Shown here: one piece after another, positions 8,384 through 17,402 of the stretch | How positions within the stretch are numbered: position 1 is the stretch's first letter | How the letters are laid out: each line of letters begins with the position of its first letter | NCBI GenBank assembly: GCA_046347155.1 | Contig: JAXMGT010000002.1 | Location: 620,001-684,000, forward strand | DNA from: RPQJ01 sp046347155 | Lineage (GTDB): Bacteria; Pseudomonadota; Gammaproteobacteria; Steroidobacterales; Steroidobacteraceae | Direction of reading: 5' to 3' | Length of the DNA: 64,000 nucleotides | Program-made: the position numbers and the translations under genes | Notes under the pieces: generated by a model | What the model was told of the DNA's origin: nothing | What the model saw: the letters and a program-made list of their open reading frames with translations, nothing else | The model's database searches: none

Positions 8384-10672
8384 ATGAATGACCACAGGGC
8401 ACGGGGTTTGGCGCGTTCACGCGTGGCGCTGATCGCCATGATGGCCCTCGCGACCGCCGCGGGCGTCGCCGGCTGCGGAGGCAGCGGGGCCAAGGGGCCA
8501 GAGCAACCGTCCGGCGGTGGCTCCGGGGGCACCGGTCCGACGGGCCCGACCGGCCCGACGAACCCGCCGATCAGCGAGGGCGGCGACGTCGCGGGGGTTG
8601 GCAATGGCTCCGGGCTGACGGCCCAGCAGATCCAGGACATCCGGACGCTCATCGCGACGATCGACACGGCCACCGTCGAGGGCGGCAAGCCGGCGCTCGA
8701 GTTCACCGTGAAGACCTCCGCGGGCGGCGCGGTGCTCGGGCTCGCGCCCGCGACGCTGCGCCTGGGCGTGGCGAAGCTGATCCCCGCGGCCGACAACCAG
8801 CCTGCCCGCTGGCAGAGCTACATCAACCGCGTGCAGAACGGCACGATCCCGTCGCCGGCGCTCCCGAGCGCCGTGCAGGCGAACGTCGAGACCGGCGGGG
8901 CCGCCGGTTCGACCTGGACTGAACTCGGTGGCGGACGTTACCGGTACGTCGGGGCGGTCAACCTGACGACCGTCACGACGCCGATCGTCGTGACCTACGA
9001 GCCGACGCTCACGCACCGCTACAGCATCTCGATCCAGCTCTCGGGCAGCGCGTCGGTGCTCGACCCCGACAACCCGCACGACGACTTCGTGCCGGCCGGA
9101 GGCGCGGTCACCGACGAAAAGCTCGTCTCGGCGACCTCGAAGTGCGCCGCCTGCCACGTGCGGTTCGCCGAGCACGGCGGCCCGCGCCGCACGGTCGAGT
9201 TCTGCGACGTCTGCCACAACGCCGCGACCACCGACCCCGATTCCGGCCAGTCGGTCGACCTCGCCTACATGGCGCACTCGATCCACATGGGCGAGCACCG
9301 GAGCACGCCGTACATCGTCTACGGCTTCGGCAACACGGAGTTCAACGCGGGCGACATCACCTACCCGCAGCCGCTCACGTTCTGCGAGAACTGCCACTCG
9401 GCCTCTGCCGCGACGCCGCAGGGCGACGACTGGCAGACGAGCCCCGGGACGGCGCAGTGCGGCGGCTGCCACGCCGCGGGCGTCAACAAGACGGGCCCGA
9501 GCGCGACGACCGGGACCTACACGTATACCTATACCCACTCGACGCCGGTGCTGCCACCCGGTTATACGGCCGAGGACGGATGGTGCAAGGACTGCCACCG
9601 TGCCGGCGGCGCGGCCGGCAGCATCTACGACGTGCACGCGCAGGACCCCGCGCGCAAGGCGATCGTGAACGGCGACCTCTACACCTACGAGATCGTGGGC
9701 ATCCAGAACGCCGCGGTCGGCCAGGCGCCCAGGGTCACGTTCCGGATCCTGCAGGGCGGCGTGCCGATGGACGTCAAGGCGATCACGACGGGCCGGCTCC
9801 GCCTCGACTTCGGCTGGACGGCCCAGGACATCCACAACATCGCCGACATCGCGGGCGACCAGTACCAGGTGCCGCGCGGCACGGCGCTGACAGTGGACCT
9901 GATCGCCAACATGGCGAGCGTGGTCGACAACGGGGACGGCACGTACAGCTACACGCTGGGCCAGGCGCTGCCGTCCGGGTTCTCGGACCCGCTGCTCGGC
10001 ACCGGTCTCATGGTCGTACTCGAGGGCCGTCGCGTGATGCCGGACGGCAGCAACGCCTACCCGCCGAGCGCCTATGCGTTCGCCGGCGGCACGGCGCCGC
10101 GCAAGCTCGTCGACGAGGCGAAGTGCAACGCCTGCCACGTGCGCGTGGCCGCGCACGGCGGCAGCCGGGCGGGCGACCCGAAGATCTGCACGGTCTGCCA
10201 CAGCCCGAGCGCGGGTGGCACGTTCAACACGAACTCGTTCGGGCCGTTGTCGCTCGGCGCGTTCATCCACAACGTGCACGACAGCAAGATCGCCGCCGTG
10301 GGCGCGATCACCTACCCGCAGGAGCTCGCGCGCTGCATGGGCTGCCACGTCGAGGGCTCGGTCAACACGGCCCCCGCAACCGCGCTGCCGATCACGGTCG
10401 ACGCCGGCACGACCGCGCTGACCGGTGCGGCCGCGATCGCGTGGAAGGACGACCTCGCGGATTCCGCGACCGCCGGTGCCTGCGCGAGCTGCCACGACTC
10501 GACCGCGGCGAAGGACCACATGACGAGCCAGGGCGGCAGCTTCGCCGTGCCGAAGACGCTGGTGCCGTCGTCCGCGCAGGAAGGTTGCGCGCTCTGTCAC
10601 GGCGCAGGCCAGGCCTTCGACACGGTGACGGAGCACTGCAAGAACCTGCCGGTGGGCCAGTGCGCGTGGTGA
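8384..10672 (+). CDS. Outer-membrane decaheme c-type cytochrome lipoprotein, OmcA/MtrC family (cytochrome 2)
   Basis: A 762-residue surface cytochrome and first gene of the cytochrome 2 - cytochrome 3 - mtrA - mtrB operon. The signal peptide ends in GVAGC. A short Gly/Thr/Pro linker (GPTGPTGPT) follows, then ten CxxCH sites in two pentahaem groups: Cys 254, 274, 334, 359, 401 and Cys 581, 602, 651, 700, 735. This 5+5 layout is that of MtrC, MtrF and OmcA, where each pentahaem domain alternates with a beta domain. A non-haem pair (Cys752, Cys760) lies at the C-terminus. The ATG at 8384 has CAGGA 8 bases upstream; upstream in-frame codons are not needed. Likely exchanges electrons with MtrAB and with extracellular acceptors or donors. 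Confidence 0.9.
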   Translation: MNDHRARGLARSRVALIAMMALATAAGVAGCGGSGAKGPEQPSGGGSGGTGPTGPTGPTNPPISEGGDVAGVGNGSGLTAQQIQDIRTLIATIDTATVEGGKPALEFTVKTSAGGAVLGLAPATLRLGVAKLIPAADNQPARWQSYINRVQNGTIPSPALPSAVQANVETGGAAGSTWTELGGGRYRYVGAVNLTTVTTPIVVTYEPTLTHRYSISIQLSGSASVLDPDNPHDDFVPAGGAVTDEKLVSATSKCAACHVRFAEHGGPRRTVEFCDVCHNAATTDPDSGQSVDLAYMAHSIHMGEHRSTPYIVYGFGNTEFNAGDITYPQPLTFCENCHSASAATPQGDDWQTSPGTAQCGGCHAAGVNKTGPSATTGTYTYTYTHSTPVLPPGYTAEDGWCKDCHRAGGAAGSIYDVHAQDPARKAIVNGDLYTYEIVGIQNAAVGQAPRVTFRILQGGVPMDVKAITTGRLRLDFGWTAQDIHNIADIAGDQYQVPRGTALTVDLIANMASVVDNGDGTYSYTLGQALPSGFSDPLLGTGLMVVLEGRRVMPDGSNAYPPSAYAFAGGTAPRKLVDEAKCNACHVRVAAHGGSRAGDPKICTVCHSPSAGGTFNTNSFGPLSLGAFIHNVHDSKIAAVGAITYPQELARCMGCHVEGSVNTAPATALPITVDAGTTALTGAAAIAWKDDLADSATAGACASCHDSTAAKDHMTSQGGSFAVPKTLVPSSAQEGCALCHGAGQAFDTVTEHCKNLPVGQCAW

Positions 10673-10751
10673 GGGGCCCGCATCCAGTCGCAACACGGTC
10701 CGCCGTCCGAGGCGGACCCAGGGACGGTCGTCCGTCCGTCGGAGTCGCACG

Positions 10752-13115
10752 ATGAGCACGAAGTCGATGAACCGTAGCACCGCGACCCGCTGCGCCGCGC
10801 TCGTGGCGCTGGGCGCCTGGGCCCTCGCGCTCGCCGGCTGCAGTGGCGCCGACGGCGGCACGAGCCAGATCCCGCCGCCCGACCCGTCACCGCCGCCGGG
10901 CCCGGGCACCGGTGCGGCGATACCGGTCACCACGGCCGCGTCGATCGTCGCGTACTTCACGAGCGTGCACGTTCCCTCGGACGGGCACACCGTCGTGAAG
11001 CTCTACCTGCACGACGTCGACAACCGCCCGCTCAAGGGACTCTCCGCGGGCAACATCTCCTTCGTGCTGTCACGGCTCGAGCCGGCCTCGAACGGCAAGT
11101 CGAGCACCTGGCACGCGATCACGCGGCGCCAGGAGCAGTGCCCCGGCACGCCGACGCCCACGCCGAACACGGACCCGCCGCTCACCTGCACGCCCGGGAC
11201 CTCGGTCAACCAGGGCTACACGGAGCCGGCCACGGCCGGTGCGTGGATCGACAATGGCGACGGCACCTACCAGTACACGTTCAGCCAGAGCCTGCTCGGG
11301 ATCTCCGACATCCCGTACGACCCGAACCTGACCCACCGGGTCGGGATGGAGATCCGGCTGAACGCGCAGGGCACCTCGAGCCCGGCCGACATCCCGGCCA
11401 ACAACGCGCTGATCGACTGGGTGCCGGCGCTCGACATGCCGACCGCGGTCACCGCCTCGGGTCGCACGCTCGTGACGAACGCCGACTGCAACGCCTGCCA
11501 CCAGAACCTCGCGGTGCACGGCGCGGCGCGCTTCGACGTCAACTACTGCACGATGTGCCACGAGTCGTATTCCTACGACGCGCAGACCGGCAACTCGCTC
11601 GACTTCCGCGTGATGATCCACAAGATCCACGCCGGCCGGGACCTGCCGAGCGTCGTCGCGGGCACGGCCTACGGCATCTACGGCTTCGGCAACCGCTTCG
11701 TCGACTTCAGCGACGTGGCGTTCCCTCAGGACATCCGCGACTGCCAGGTCTGCCACCACGGCGACAACCCGGACGCGCCGCAGGGCGATGCCTGGCGCAC
11801 GACGGTCAACGTCACCGTGTGCAGCACCTGCCACGACACGATCAACTTCACGACCGGCGAGAACCACGGCGCCGGCGGTGCCGCGACCGACGAGCAGTGC
11901 TACACCTGCCACGGGCCGAACTCGGGTTTCGCCGAGCTGCAGGCGCCCGGCGCGCACGCGATCCCGACCCGGATCGCCGCGGGCGACTTCAAGTTCGAGA
12001 TCGTGAAGATCGCGGCGATCAAGCAGGACGGCTCGCCGGGCGACACCCCGTGTGCCGCGGCGACCGTCGCCTGCACGGTGCAGCCGGGCGAGTATCCGCT
12101 CGTGACGATCAAGGTCACGAATCCACGCACCGGCGCGACCTGGGCGCTCGGCGACCCGCCGTTCACGAACACGATCGGGACGACCGCGCCGAGGGTGCGG
12201 GCGCGGGTGGCGTACACGACCCGCAACCTGACGAACCCGGGGACCGGCAACAATCCGTCGTTGCCGATCCAGATCGACTACCTGTCGAGCGCGGCCGCAC
12301 CGGTCGGTGCACCGGCCGCCGCCGGCGGCGCGCCGGTCCACAACGCGGACGGCAGCTACACGAAGGCCGGCGCGACGGCGATCCCGGCCGGGCTGCTCGG
12401 CGGCTCGGGCGTGGCCTACGTCGAGGGCCGCACGATCGTCGACGTGGACCCGAGCCCGGTCGTCTCGCAACTCGCGGTCGTGGGCGTCAACGCCTCGGCG
12501 GGCGTGAGCTACCCGATCACGGACCCGACCGCGGTCGCGCCGCGCCAGGTCGTCGACATCGCGCGCTGCGACGCCTGCCACAGCCGGCTGATGTTCCACG
12601 GCGACAACCGCAACGACAGCACCGGCCTGTGCGCGGTCTGCCACAACCCGAACTTCGCGCTGGGCTCGACGCCCGAGACGGGCGAACCGCTCGACTTCAA
12701 GCTGCTGATCCACGCGCTGCACGCGTCGACCTACAGTTACGGCGGCGTCACGCTCGAGCCGGTGCTGTACCCGGGCTACCTGCAGAACTGCGAAGGCTGC
12801 CACGAGCCGGGCACGTACTACCCGGTGGACCCGACCGTGGTGTTCGCGACCTCGGTCGACGTGGGCGCGAACGCCGCCTCGCCGTCCGACGACACGGCGA
12901 TCACGCCGAACACGGCCGTGTGCTCCGCGTGCCACACGACCGCGACGGCGAAGCAGCACATGGAGTTCAACGGCGGCTCGTTCACCGCCACGAAGAATGC
13001 CGACGGCTCGAGCCCACAGGCGGCCGCCGAGACCTGCGGCGCGTGCCACGGCGCCGGCAAGCCGGTCGACGTGAAGGTCGTCCACCACGTCGACGAGTTC
13101 CGCTACAACCAATGA
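10752..13115 (+). CDS. Outer-membrane decaheme c-type cytochrome lipoprotein, OmcA/MtrC family (cytochrome 3)
   Basis: A 787-residue lipoprotein cytochrome. The lipobox is LALAGC, followed by a proline-rich linker (PPPDPSPPPGPG) instead of the Gly-X-Y linker of its neighbours. Ten CxxCH sites form two groups, the first five from Cys246 to about residue 400 and the second five from Cys606 to about residue 765. Between the groups lies a non-haem pair, Cys434 and Cys441 (CX6C), where MtrC and OmcA have a conserved CX8C disulfide. The start has GGAG 7 bases upstream and lies 79 bases after cytochrome 2; mtrA follows after 23 bases, so these genes are one operon. Closest in layout to MtrC, though the MtrC/OmcA distinction cannot be made by eye. 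Confidence 0.9.
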   Translation: MSTKSMNRSTATRCAALVALGAWALALAGCSGADGGTSQIPPPDPSPPPGPGTGAAIPVTTAASIVAYFTSVHVPSDGHTVVKLYLHDVDNRPLKGLSAGNISFVLSRLEPASNGKSSTWHAITRRQEQCPGTPTPTPNTDPPLTCTPGTSVNQGYTEPATAGAWIDNGDGTYQYTFSQSLLGISDIPYDPNLTHRVGMEIRLNAQGTSSPADIPANNALIDWVPALDMPTAVTASGRTLVTNADCNACHQNLAVHGAARFDVNYCTMCHESYSYDAQTGNSLDFRVMIHKIHAGRDLPSVVAGTAYGIYGFGNRFVDFSDVAFPQDIRDCQVCHHGDNPDAPQGDAWRTTVNVTVCSTCHDTINFTTGENHGAGGAATDEQCYTCHGPNSGFAELQAPGAHAIPTRIAAGDFKFEIVKIAAIKQDGSPGDTPCAAATVACTVQPGEYPLVTIKVTNPRTGATWALGDPPFTNTIGTTAPRVRARVAYTTRNLTNPGTGNNPSLPIQIDYLSSAAAPVGAPAAAGGAPVHNADGSYTKAGATAIPAGLLGGSGVAYVEGRTIVDVDPSPVVSQLAVVGVNASAGVSYPITDPTAVAPRQVVDIARCDACHSRLMFHGDNRNDSTGLCAVCHNPNFALGSTPETGEPLDFKLLIHALHASTYSYGGVTLEPVLYPGYLQNCEGCHEPGTYYPVDPTVVFATSVDVGANAASPSDDTAITPNTAVCSACHTTATAKQHMEFNGGSFTATKNADGSSPQAAAETCGACHGAGKPVDVKVVHHVDEFRYNQ

Positions 13116-13138
13116 CAGGGCAGGGACGGATTTCAGCC

Positions 13139-14092
13139 ATGAACCACAAGAGCGCGCTGCCTCGCCGCCTGCTGGCCCTCGCGACGCTGCTCGCGGCGAC
13201 CGCCGCGATGCCGGTCCTCGCCGACGATGCGCCGGCGGTGACCTACAGCAAGAAGGGCGCGGACACCTGCCTCACCTGCCACGACGACAATCCGGTCGTG
13301 ATGGGGATCTTCAAGACGCCGCACGGACAGCCGAACGACGCCCGCAGCCCGTTCGGCAAGGGCCAGCTGCAGTGCGAGGCCTGCCACGGTCCCGGCGGGC
13401 AGCACACGGGCAAGGTGAAGAAGGGCGAGTCGCGCCCGCCGATGATCCGCTTCGGCCGCGACTCGGCCGCGTCGGTCGCGACGCAGAATGGCGTCTGCCT
13501 CGCCTGCCACGGGAAGTCGCTGTCGGCCGAGTGGCACGCAGGCCCGCACGCGGCGAACGACGTGACCTGTGCCGCCTGCCACGACGTCCACTCGCCGAAG
13601 GACCCGGTGCTCTCGCCGCGCACGCAGGCCGACGTCTGCTACACCTGCCACGCCGACAAGCGCGGTCAGTTCCAGAAGATGTACGCGCACCCGCTGCCCG
13701 AGGGCAAGGTGACCTGCAGCGACTGCCACGCGCCGCACGGCACGTCGGCGAAGGGCCAGCTCGTCCAGGGCACCGTGAACGCGGTCTGCTACCAGTGCCA
13801 CGCGGACAAGCGCGGTCCGTTCCTCTGGGAGCACGCGCCGGTCGCCGAGGACTGCTCGATCTGCCACGCGCCGCACGGGTCGTCGAACGCCGGCATGCTG
13901 GTCTCGAGCGGCCCGCTGCTCTGCCAGTCGTGCCACTCGCAGCAGGGCCACCCGAGCCTCGCCTACGGTCCGTCCAACCTGCCGGGCGGCAGCGGCCCGA
14001 CCGTCTCGACGCTCGTGCTCGGCAACTGCATGAACTGCCACTCGCAGGTCCACGGGTCGAACCATCCGTCGGGTTCGACGCTCACACGGTGA
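13139..14092 (+). CDS. mtrA: Periplasmic decaheme cytochrome c MtrA
   Basis: MtrA (DmsE/PioA-like) threads the MtrB barrel and carries electrons between the periplasm and surface cytochromes. The 317-residue protein starts with a cleavable signal peptide (cut near VLADD, no lipobox) and has ten CxxCH sites spread evenly from Cys44 to about residue 300. Many are followed by the repeated pattern CHADKRGxF or CHAPHG, the typical tandem layout of MtrA. Length is close to the 333 residues of Shewanella MtrA. It is 23 bases after cytochrome 3 and 5 bases before mtrB, the usual mtrA-mtrB pairing. Confidence 0.94.
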   Translation: MNHKSALPRRLLALATLLAATAAMPVLADDAPAVTYSKKGADTCLTCHDDNPVVMGIFKTPHGQPNDARSPFGKGQLQCEACHGPGGQHTGKVKKGESRPPMIRFGRDSAASVATQNGVCLACHGKSLSAEWHAGPHAANDVTCAACHDVHSPKDPVLSPRTQADVCYTCHADKRGQFQKMYAHPLPEGKVTCSDCHAPHGTSAKGQLVQGTVNAVCYQCHADKRGPFLWEHAPVAEDCSICHAPHGSSNAGMLVSSGPLLCQSCHSQQGHPSLAYGPSNLPGGSGPTVSTLVLGNCMNCHSQVHGSNHPSGSTLTR

Positions 14093-14097
14093 CCGCC

Positions 14098-16233
14098 ATG
14101 ACCAATCGCAGCCTGTTGATCACGATCGCCGTCGCCGCCTGCCTGCACGCGGCGGCCGCCCGCGCCGACGAAGCGGCGGCGCCGGACACGAGCGGCTGGA
14201 CCTGCTCGAAGTGCCCGTTCACGAAGGGTTACGAGGCCGACGTCGAGCTCGGCGGCGGCTACCTCGACGACTCCTCGGCCAAGTTCGGCGACTACACGGG
14301 TCTCGACGAGAAGGGCGGCTACGTGGTCGCCGACGCCGAGGGCACCTACGCCGGCGACGACGGTTACGCGATGTCCTACGAGCTCACCGACCTCGGGCTC
14401 AATTCGCGCGCGATCCGGCTCGAGGGCGGCGTTCAGGGCACCTACGACTACGCACTCTGGTACGACCGGGTGCCCCACACGATCTGGGACACGACCCGGA
14501 CGCCCTACCGCGGCATCGGCAGCAACGACCTCACGCTGCCGTCGGGCTGGGTCGACGCGGGCAGCACGGCCGGCATGACCACGCTGGACGCGGACCTGCA
14601 CGACGTCGACGTCGGCTACGACCGCGACCGCTACGGCGTCGCGGGCCGCTACCTGTGGGGACAGAACCTCATCCTCACGGTCGACTTCCGTCGCGACAAG
14701 CGCGACGGCACGCGGAGCCAGTTCGGCTCGTTCGGCAGCACCTCGACGCAGCTCCTCGCGCCGGTCAACGACTCGACCGACCGGGTTACCGCCGGCCTGC
14801 GCTACCAGGAGAGCCGCTGGTTCGTCGAGATCGCGTACAACGGCTCGTTCTACCGGAACGACGCCGACGCGTGGCGCTGGCAGAACCCGTTCACGCCGAT
14901 GGTGGCCGGTGCGGACACCGGGCAGATGTCCGGCGCGCCGGGCAACGACTACAACGAACTCGCGCTCTCGGCCGGCATGTACGGCCTGCCGGGCAACACG
15001 ACGGTGGCCTTCTCGGCGGCGACCGGCAAGGGGACGCAGGACCAGTCGTTCCTGCCGTACACGATCAACCCCGACGTCTACACGAACCCTCTCCCGATGG
15101 GGAACCTGAACGGCGACGTCGACGTGACGCGTTTCGACCTGACGCTCGCCTCGCGCCCGATGGATCCGCTGCGCCTCCGCGGCTCGCTGACCTACGACGA
15201 GCGCAAGGACTCGAGCAAGCAGGCGGCGTTCGACTCGGTCGTCTACACGGACATGCTGCCGGTCGCGGGCACCGAGGTGAACCCGCTCTACGGATTCGAG
15301 CGCTTCCGCGCGCTCGGCAGCGCCGACTGGGTGCTGATGGACGACGTCACGATCGGGGCAGGCGGCGAGTACCGGGAGATCAAGCGCACCGGCACGCCGC
15401 AGGAGGTCAAGCGCGACACTCTGCTCGACGGCTGGGGGCGGGTCGAGTACCGCCCGAGCGGCTACCTCGGCCTCGTGCTGCGCGCGGGCGCGCAGGAGAC
15501 GAATCCGGACAAGTACAACCTCGACGTCGCCGCCGACAACGGCCAGAACCCGTACATGCGCCTCTACAACATGGCGTACCGGTTCCGCCAGTACGGCGAA
15601 CTGGTCGCGAACCTGGCGCTCGGCTCGCTGCCGCTCACGCTGAGCGGCACGGCCTATTACGCCGACGACGGCTACGACAAGTCGCAGGTGGGCCTGATCT
15701 CGGGCCTCTACCAGCGGTTCGCGCTCGACCTGAACTGGACCGTGAACGACAAGGTCACGGCCTACGTGAACGGCGGGTTCGACACGAACGACACCGAGCA
15801 GTGGGGCGCGAGCACGTTCTCGTTCCGCGACTGGAAGGGCTCGGTCGACGATACGTTCACGACTATCGGCGCGGGTGTCTCGGCGAAGCTGATGGACAAG
15901 CTTGCGCTCGACATCGGCTACACGTGGGCGCAGGGCGACTCGCGCACGCAGATCAAGGGCACGAACGAGGGCCGCTTCCCGAAGGTGACGAGCGACCTGA
16001 ACAGCCTGAAGGCCGACCTCACGTACGAGGTCAGCGACAAGCTCGACGTGCTGTTCACCTGGTGGTACGAGAACCTCGACAGCAAGGACTGGGCACTGCA
16101 GGGCATCGGTCCCGCGACGCTGCCGAACGTGCTCGCGCTCGGCGCCGATCCCTACAACTATTCGGTCAACTACGTGACGCTGTCGGCCCGCTACTCGTTC
16201 GGTTCGGCGCCGGCCGCGGCGAAGGACGAGTGA
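14098..16233 (+). CDS. mtrB: MtrB/PioB-family decaheme-associated outer-membrane beta-barrel
   Basis: MtrB is the 26-28-stranded barrel that sheathes MtrA and docks the surface cytochrome. The 711-residue protein has a signal peptide (cut near ARADE) and, in the mature N-terminus, the CxxC motif WTCSKCPF (Cys36, Cys39) characteristic of MtrB/MtrE. The rest is rich in alternating aromatic and polar residues with many Tyr, Asp and Gly, as in barrel strands, with repeated strand-like segments such as LRLEGGVQGTYDYALWYD-type stretches. It ends in the strand ARYSFG followed by a short AAAKDE tail. The ATG lies 5 bases after the mtrA stop. Last gene of the operon. Confidence 0.93.
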   Translation: MTNRSLLITIAVAACLHAAAARADEAAAPDTSGWTCSKCPFTKGYEADVELGGGYLDDSSAKFGDYTGLDEKGGYVVADAEGTYAGDDGYAMSYELTDLGLNSRAIRLEGGVQGTYDYALWYDRVPHTIWDTTRTPYRGIGSNDLTLPSGWVDAGSTAGMTTLDADLHDVDVGYDRDRYGVAGRYLWGQNLILTVDFRRDKRDGTRSQFGSFGSTSTQLLAPVNDSTDRVTAGLRYQESRWFVEIAYNGSFYRNDADAWRWQNPFTPMVAGADTGQMSGAPGNDYNELALSAGMYGLPGNTTVAFSAATGKGTQDQSFLPYTINPDVYTNPLPMGNLNGDVDVTRFDLTLASRPMDPLRLRGSLTYDERKDSSKQAAFDSVVYTDMLPVAGTEVNPLYGFERFRALGSADWVLMDDVTIGAGGEYREIKRTGTPQEVKRDTLLDGWGRVEYRPSGYLGLVLRAGAQETNPDKYNLDVAADNGQNPYMRLYNMAYRFRQYGELVANLALGSLPLTLSGTAYYADDGYDKSQVGLISGLYQRFALDLNWTVNDKVTAYVNGGFDTNDTEQWGASTFSFRDWKGSVDDTFTTIGAGVSAKLMDKLALDIGYTWAQGDSRTQIKGTNEGRFPKVTSDLNSLKADLTYEVSDKLDVLFTWWYENLDSKDWALQGIGPATLPNVLALGADPYNYSVNYVTLSARYSFGSAPAAAKDE

Positions 16234-16247
16234 CCCCCTGAAACGAA

Positions 16248-16280
16248 ACGGGCGACGGCCGCAGCGCGGTCGTCGCCCGT
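16248..16280. terminator. Bidirectional-type hairpin between mtrB and cytochrome c gene
   Basis: A 14-bp stem, ACGGGCGACGGCCG (16248-16261) with CGGTCGTCGCCCGT (16267-16280), one G-T wobble, loop CAGCG. It lies between two convergent genes. There is no long T run on either side, so it may only be a 3'-end stabiliser. Confidence 0.65.
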
Positions 16281-16312
16281 CCGGCGGTCCCGTGGACCGC
16301 GGGGCAGCGTCG

Positions 16313-16624
16313 TTACTTCGGCAGCGAGGCGTAGTACGCGGCGACGTTCGCGACGTCGGTGGCGCTCAGCTTCTTGGCCGCCTTGGCCATCTTCGCGTCC
16401 TTCGTGCGCGTGCCGTTCTGGTACTCGGTCATCGCCTTCGTGAACTTGTCGACGGACATCCCGGCGATCGCGGGGTTGTCCTCGTCGCCCTTGCCGTCGT
16501 CGCCGTGGCAGTCGGCGCACGAACCTTCGGCGATCGCCTTGCCGGCCGCCACGTCGGCGGTCCAGGCCGGCGAGGCGACGAGCGCGCCGGCGGCGATCAG
16601 GGCGGACAGGGTCAGCTTGTTCAT
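16313..16624 (-). CDS. Class I monohaem cytochrome c (c4/c553-like), periplasmic
   Basis: A 103-residue small soluble electron carrier. The start at 16624 is fixed by AAGGAG 8 bases upstream and by the signal peptide that begins there (cut near PAWTAD); the open frame upstream has no export signal. One haem site, CADCH (Cys36, Cys39, His40), is followed by the probable axial Met79 in KDAKMAKAAKKLS and a C-terminal helix ANVAAYYASLPK, as in c4- and c553-type cytochromes. It converges on mtrB, so it is not in that operon. It could bring electrons to or from MtrA, which is an inference from position only. Confidence 0.88.
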   Translation of the reverse strand: MNKLTLSALIAAGALVASPAWTADVAAGKAIAEGSCADCHGDDGKGDEDNPAIAGMSVDKFTKAMTEYQNGTRTKDAKMAKAAKKLSATDVANVAAYYASLPK

Positions 16625-16754
16625 TGAGTGGCTCCTTGAGGTATTCGGTGTGCGCCCCCCACCGGGGGCGGGCGGCCGGAGTTTCGTCGAACGCCGCCCG
16701 CCGGACAACAGGTGTATTCCGAAAGCCGGCGCCCCGGCACCGCGGGGGCCGGGA

Positions 16755-17402
16755 TTACTGCGCCGCGGCAACCGCGCCGCCCGCCGGTCCGGGGCGGACG
16801 GCATTGCGGACCCGCACGGCTTCCTCCTGGTCCACCGCGTCGAGTTGCTCCTCGATGCGCCTCAGCGTGGCGTCGACCTCCGGCAGCACAACGTTCTCGA
16901 GGGCCCGCGCCCGGCGCTCCGTGCGGGCGTACTCGGCCGCGAGCCGGCGGAGATTCCCGGCGCAGGCGGCCGTCTCGGCCGCGGTGCGCAGGATCGCGAG
17001 GTGGGCCGCGGCGCAGGCCCTGACCTCCGGAACCGGCAGCAGCGGCGCGTGGGCAGGCGGGGCGTCGCCCGCGTCGACCGTCGCGGTCGCGAGCGTGATG
17101 CCGAGGTAGGGCCGGGTCTCGATCGTGAGCGGCGCGCCGTCGAGGCGACGGGGCGGCTCGGCGGCGAGACCGTCGCAGCCGCAGGCGGCGAATGCCGCCG
17201 CGGCGGCCGCGCGCGCGGCGGCGGACGCTTCCGTGATCCGTGCCGACAGCGCCGCGTGCGCGGCGAGCTGCCGCATGATCTCGGCGGCGAGCAGCATGCG
17301 CTTCTCGTCGAGCAGCTCGTAGCCTTCGCGGACCAGCCGACGCTCCTCGGCCAGCTCCAGCCAGGCGACGCGCGTTGCGAGCACCTCGCCCTCGTCAGGC
17401 AT
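16755..17402 (-). CDS. atpD: V/A-type ATPase central-stalk subunit D
   Basis: Subunit D is the coiled-coil rotor shaft inside the A3B3 head of V/A-type rotary ATPases. The 215-residue protein has the two long helices expected: an N-terminal one (about 10-75, with ARVAWLELAEERRLVREGYE-type spacing of hydrophobic residues) and a C-terminal one (about 125-200, with RRLAAEYARTERRARALENV). The Asn-Val in the latter is conserved in the family. The start overlaps the end of subunit B by 8 bases. It is the last gene of the minus-strand operon; no T-tailed terminator is visible behind it. Confidence 0.9.
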   Translation of the reverse strand: MPDEGEVLATRVAWLELAEERRLVREGYELLDEKRMLLAAEIMRQLAAHAALSARITEASAAARAAAAAAFAACGCDGLAAEPPRRLDGAPLTIETRPYLGITLATATVDAGDAPPAHAPLLPVPEVRACAAAHLAILRTAAETAACAGNLRRLAAEYARTERRARALENVVLPEVDATLRRIEEQLDAVDQEEAVRVRNAVRPGPAGGAVAAAQ

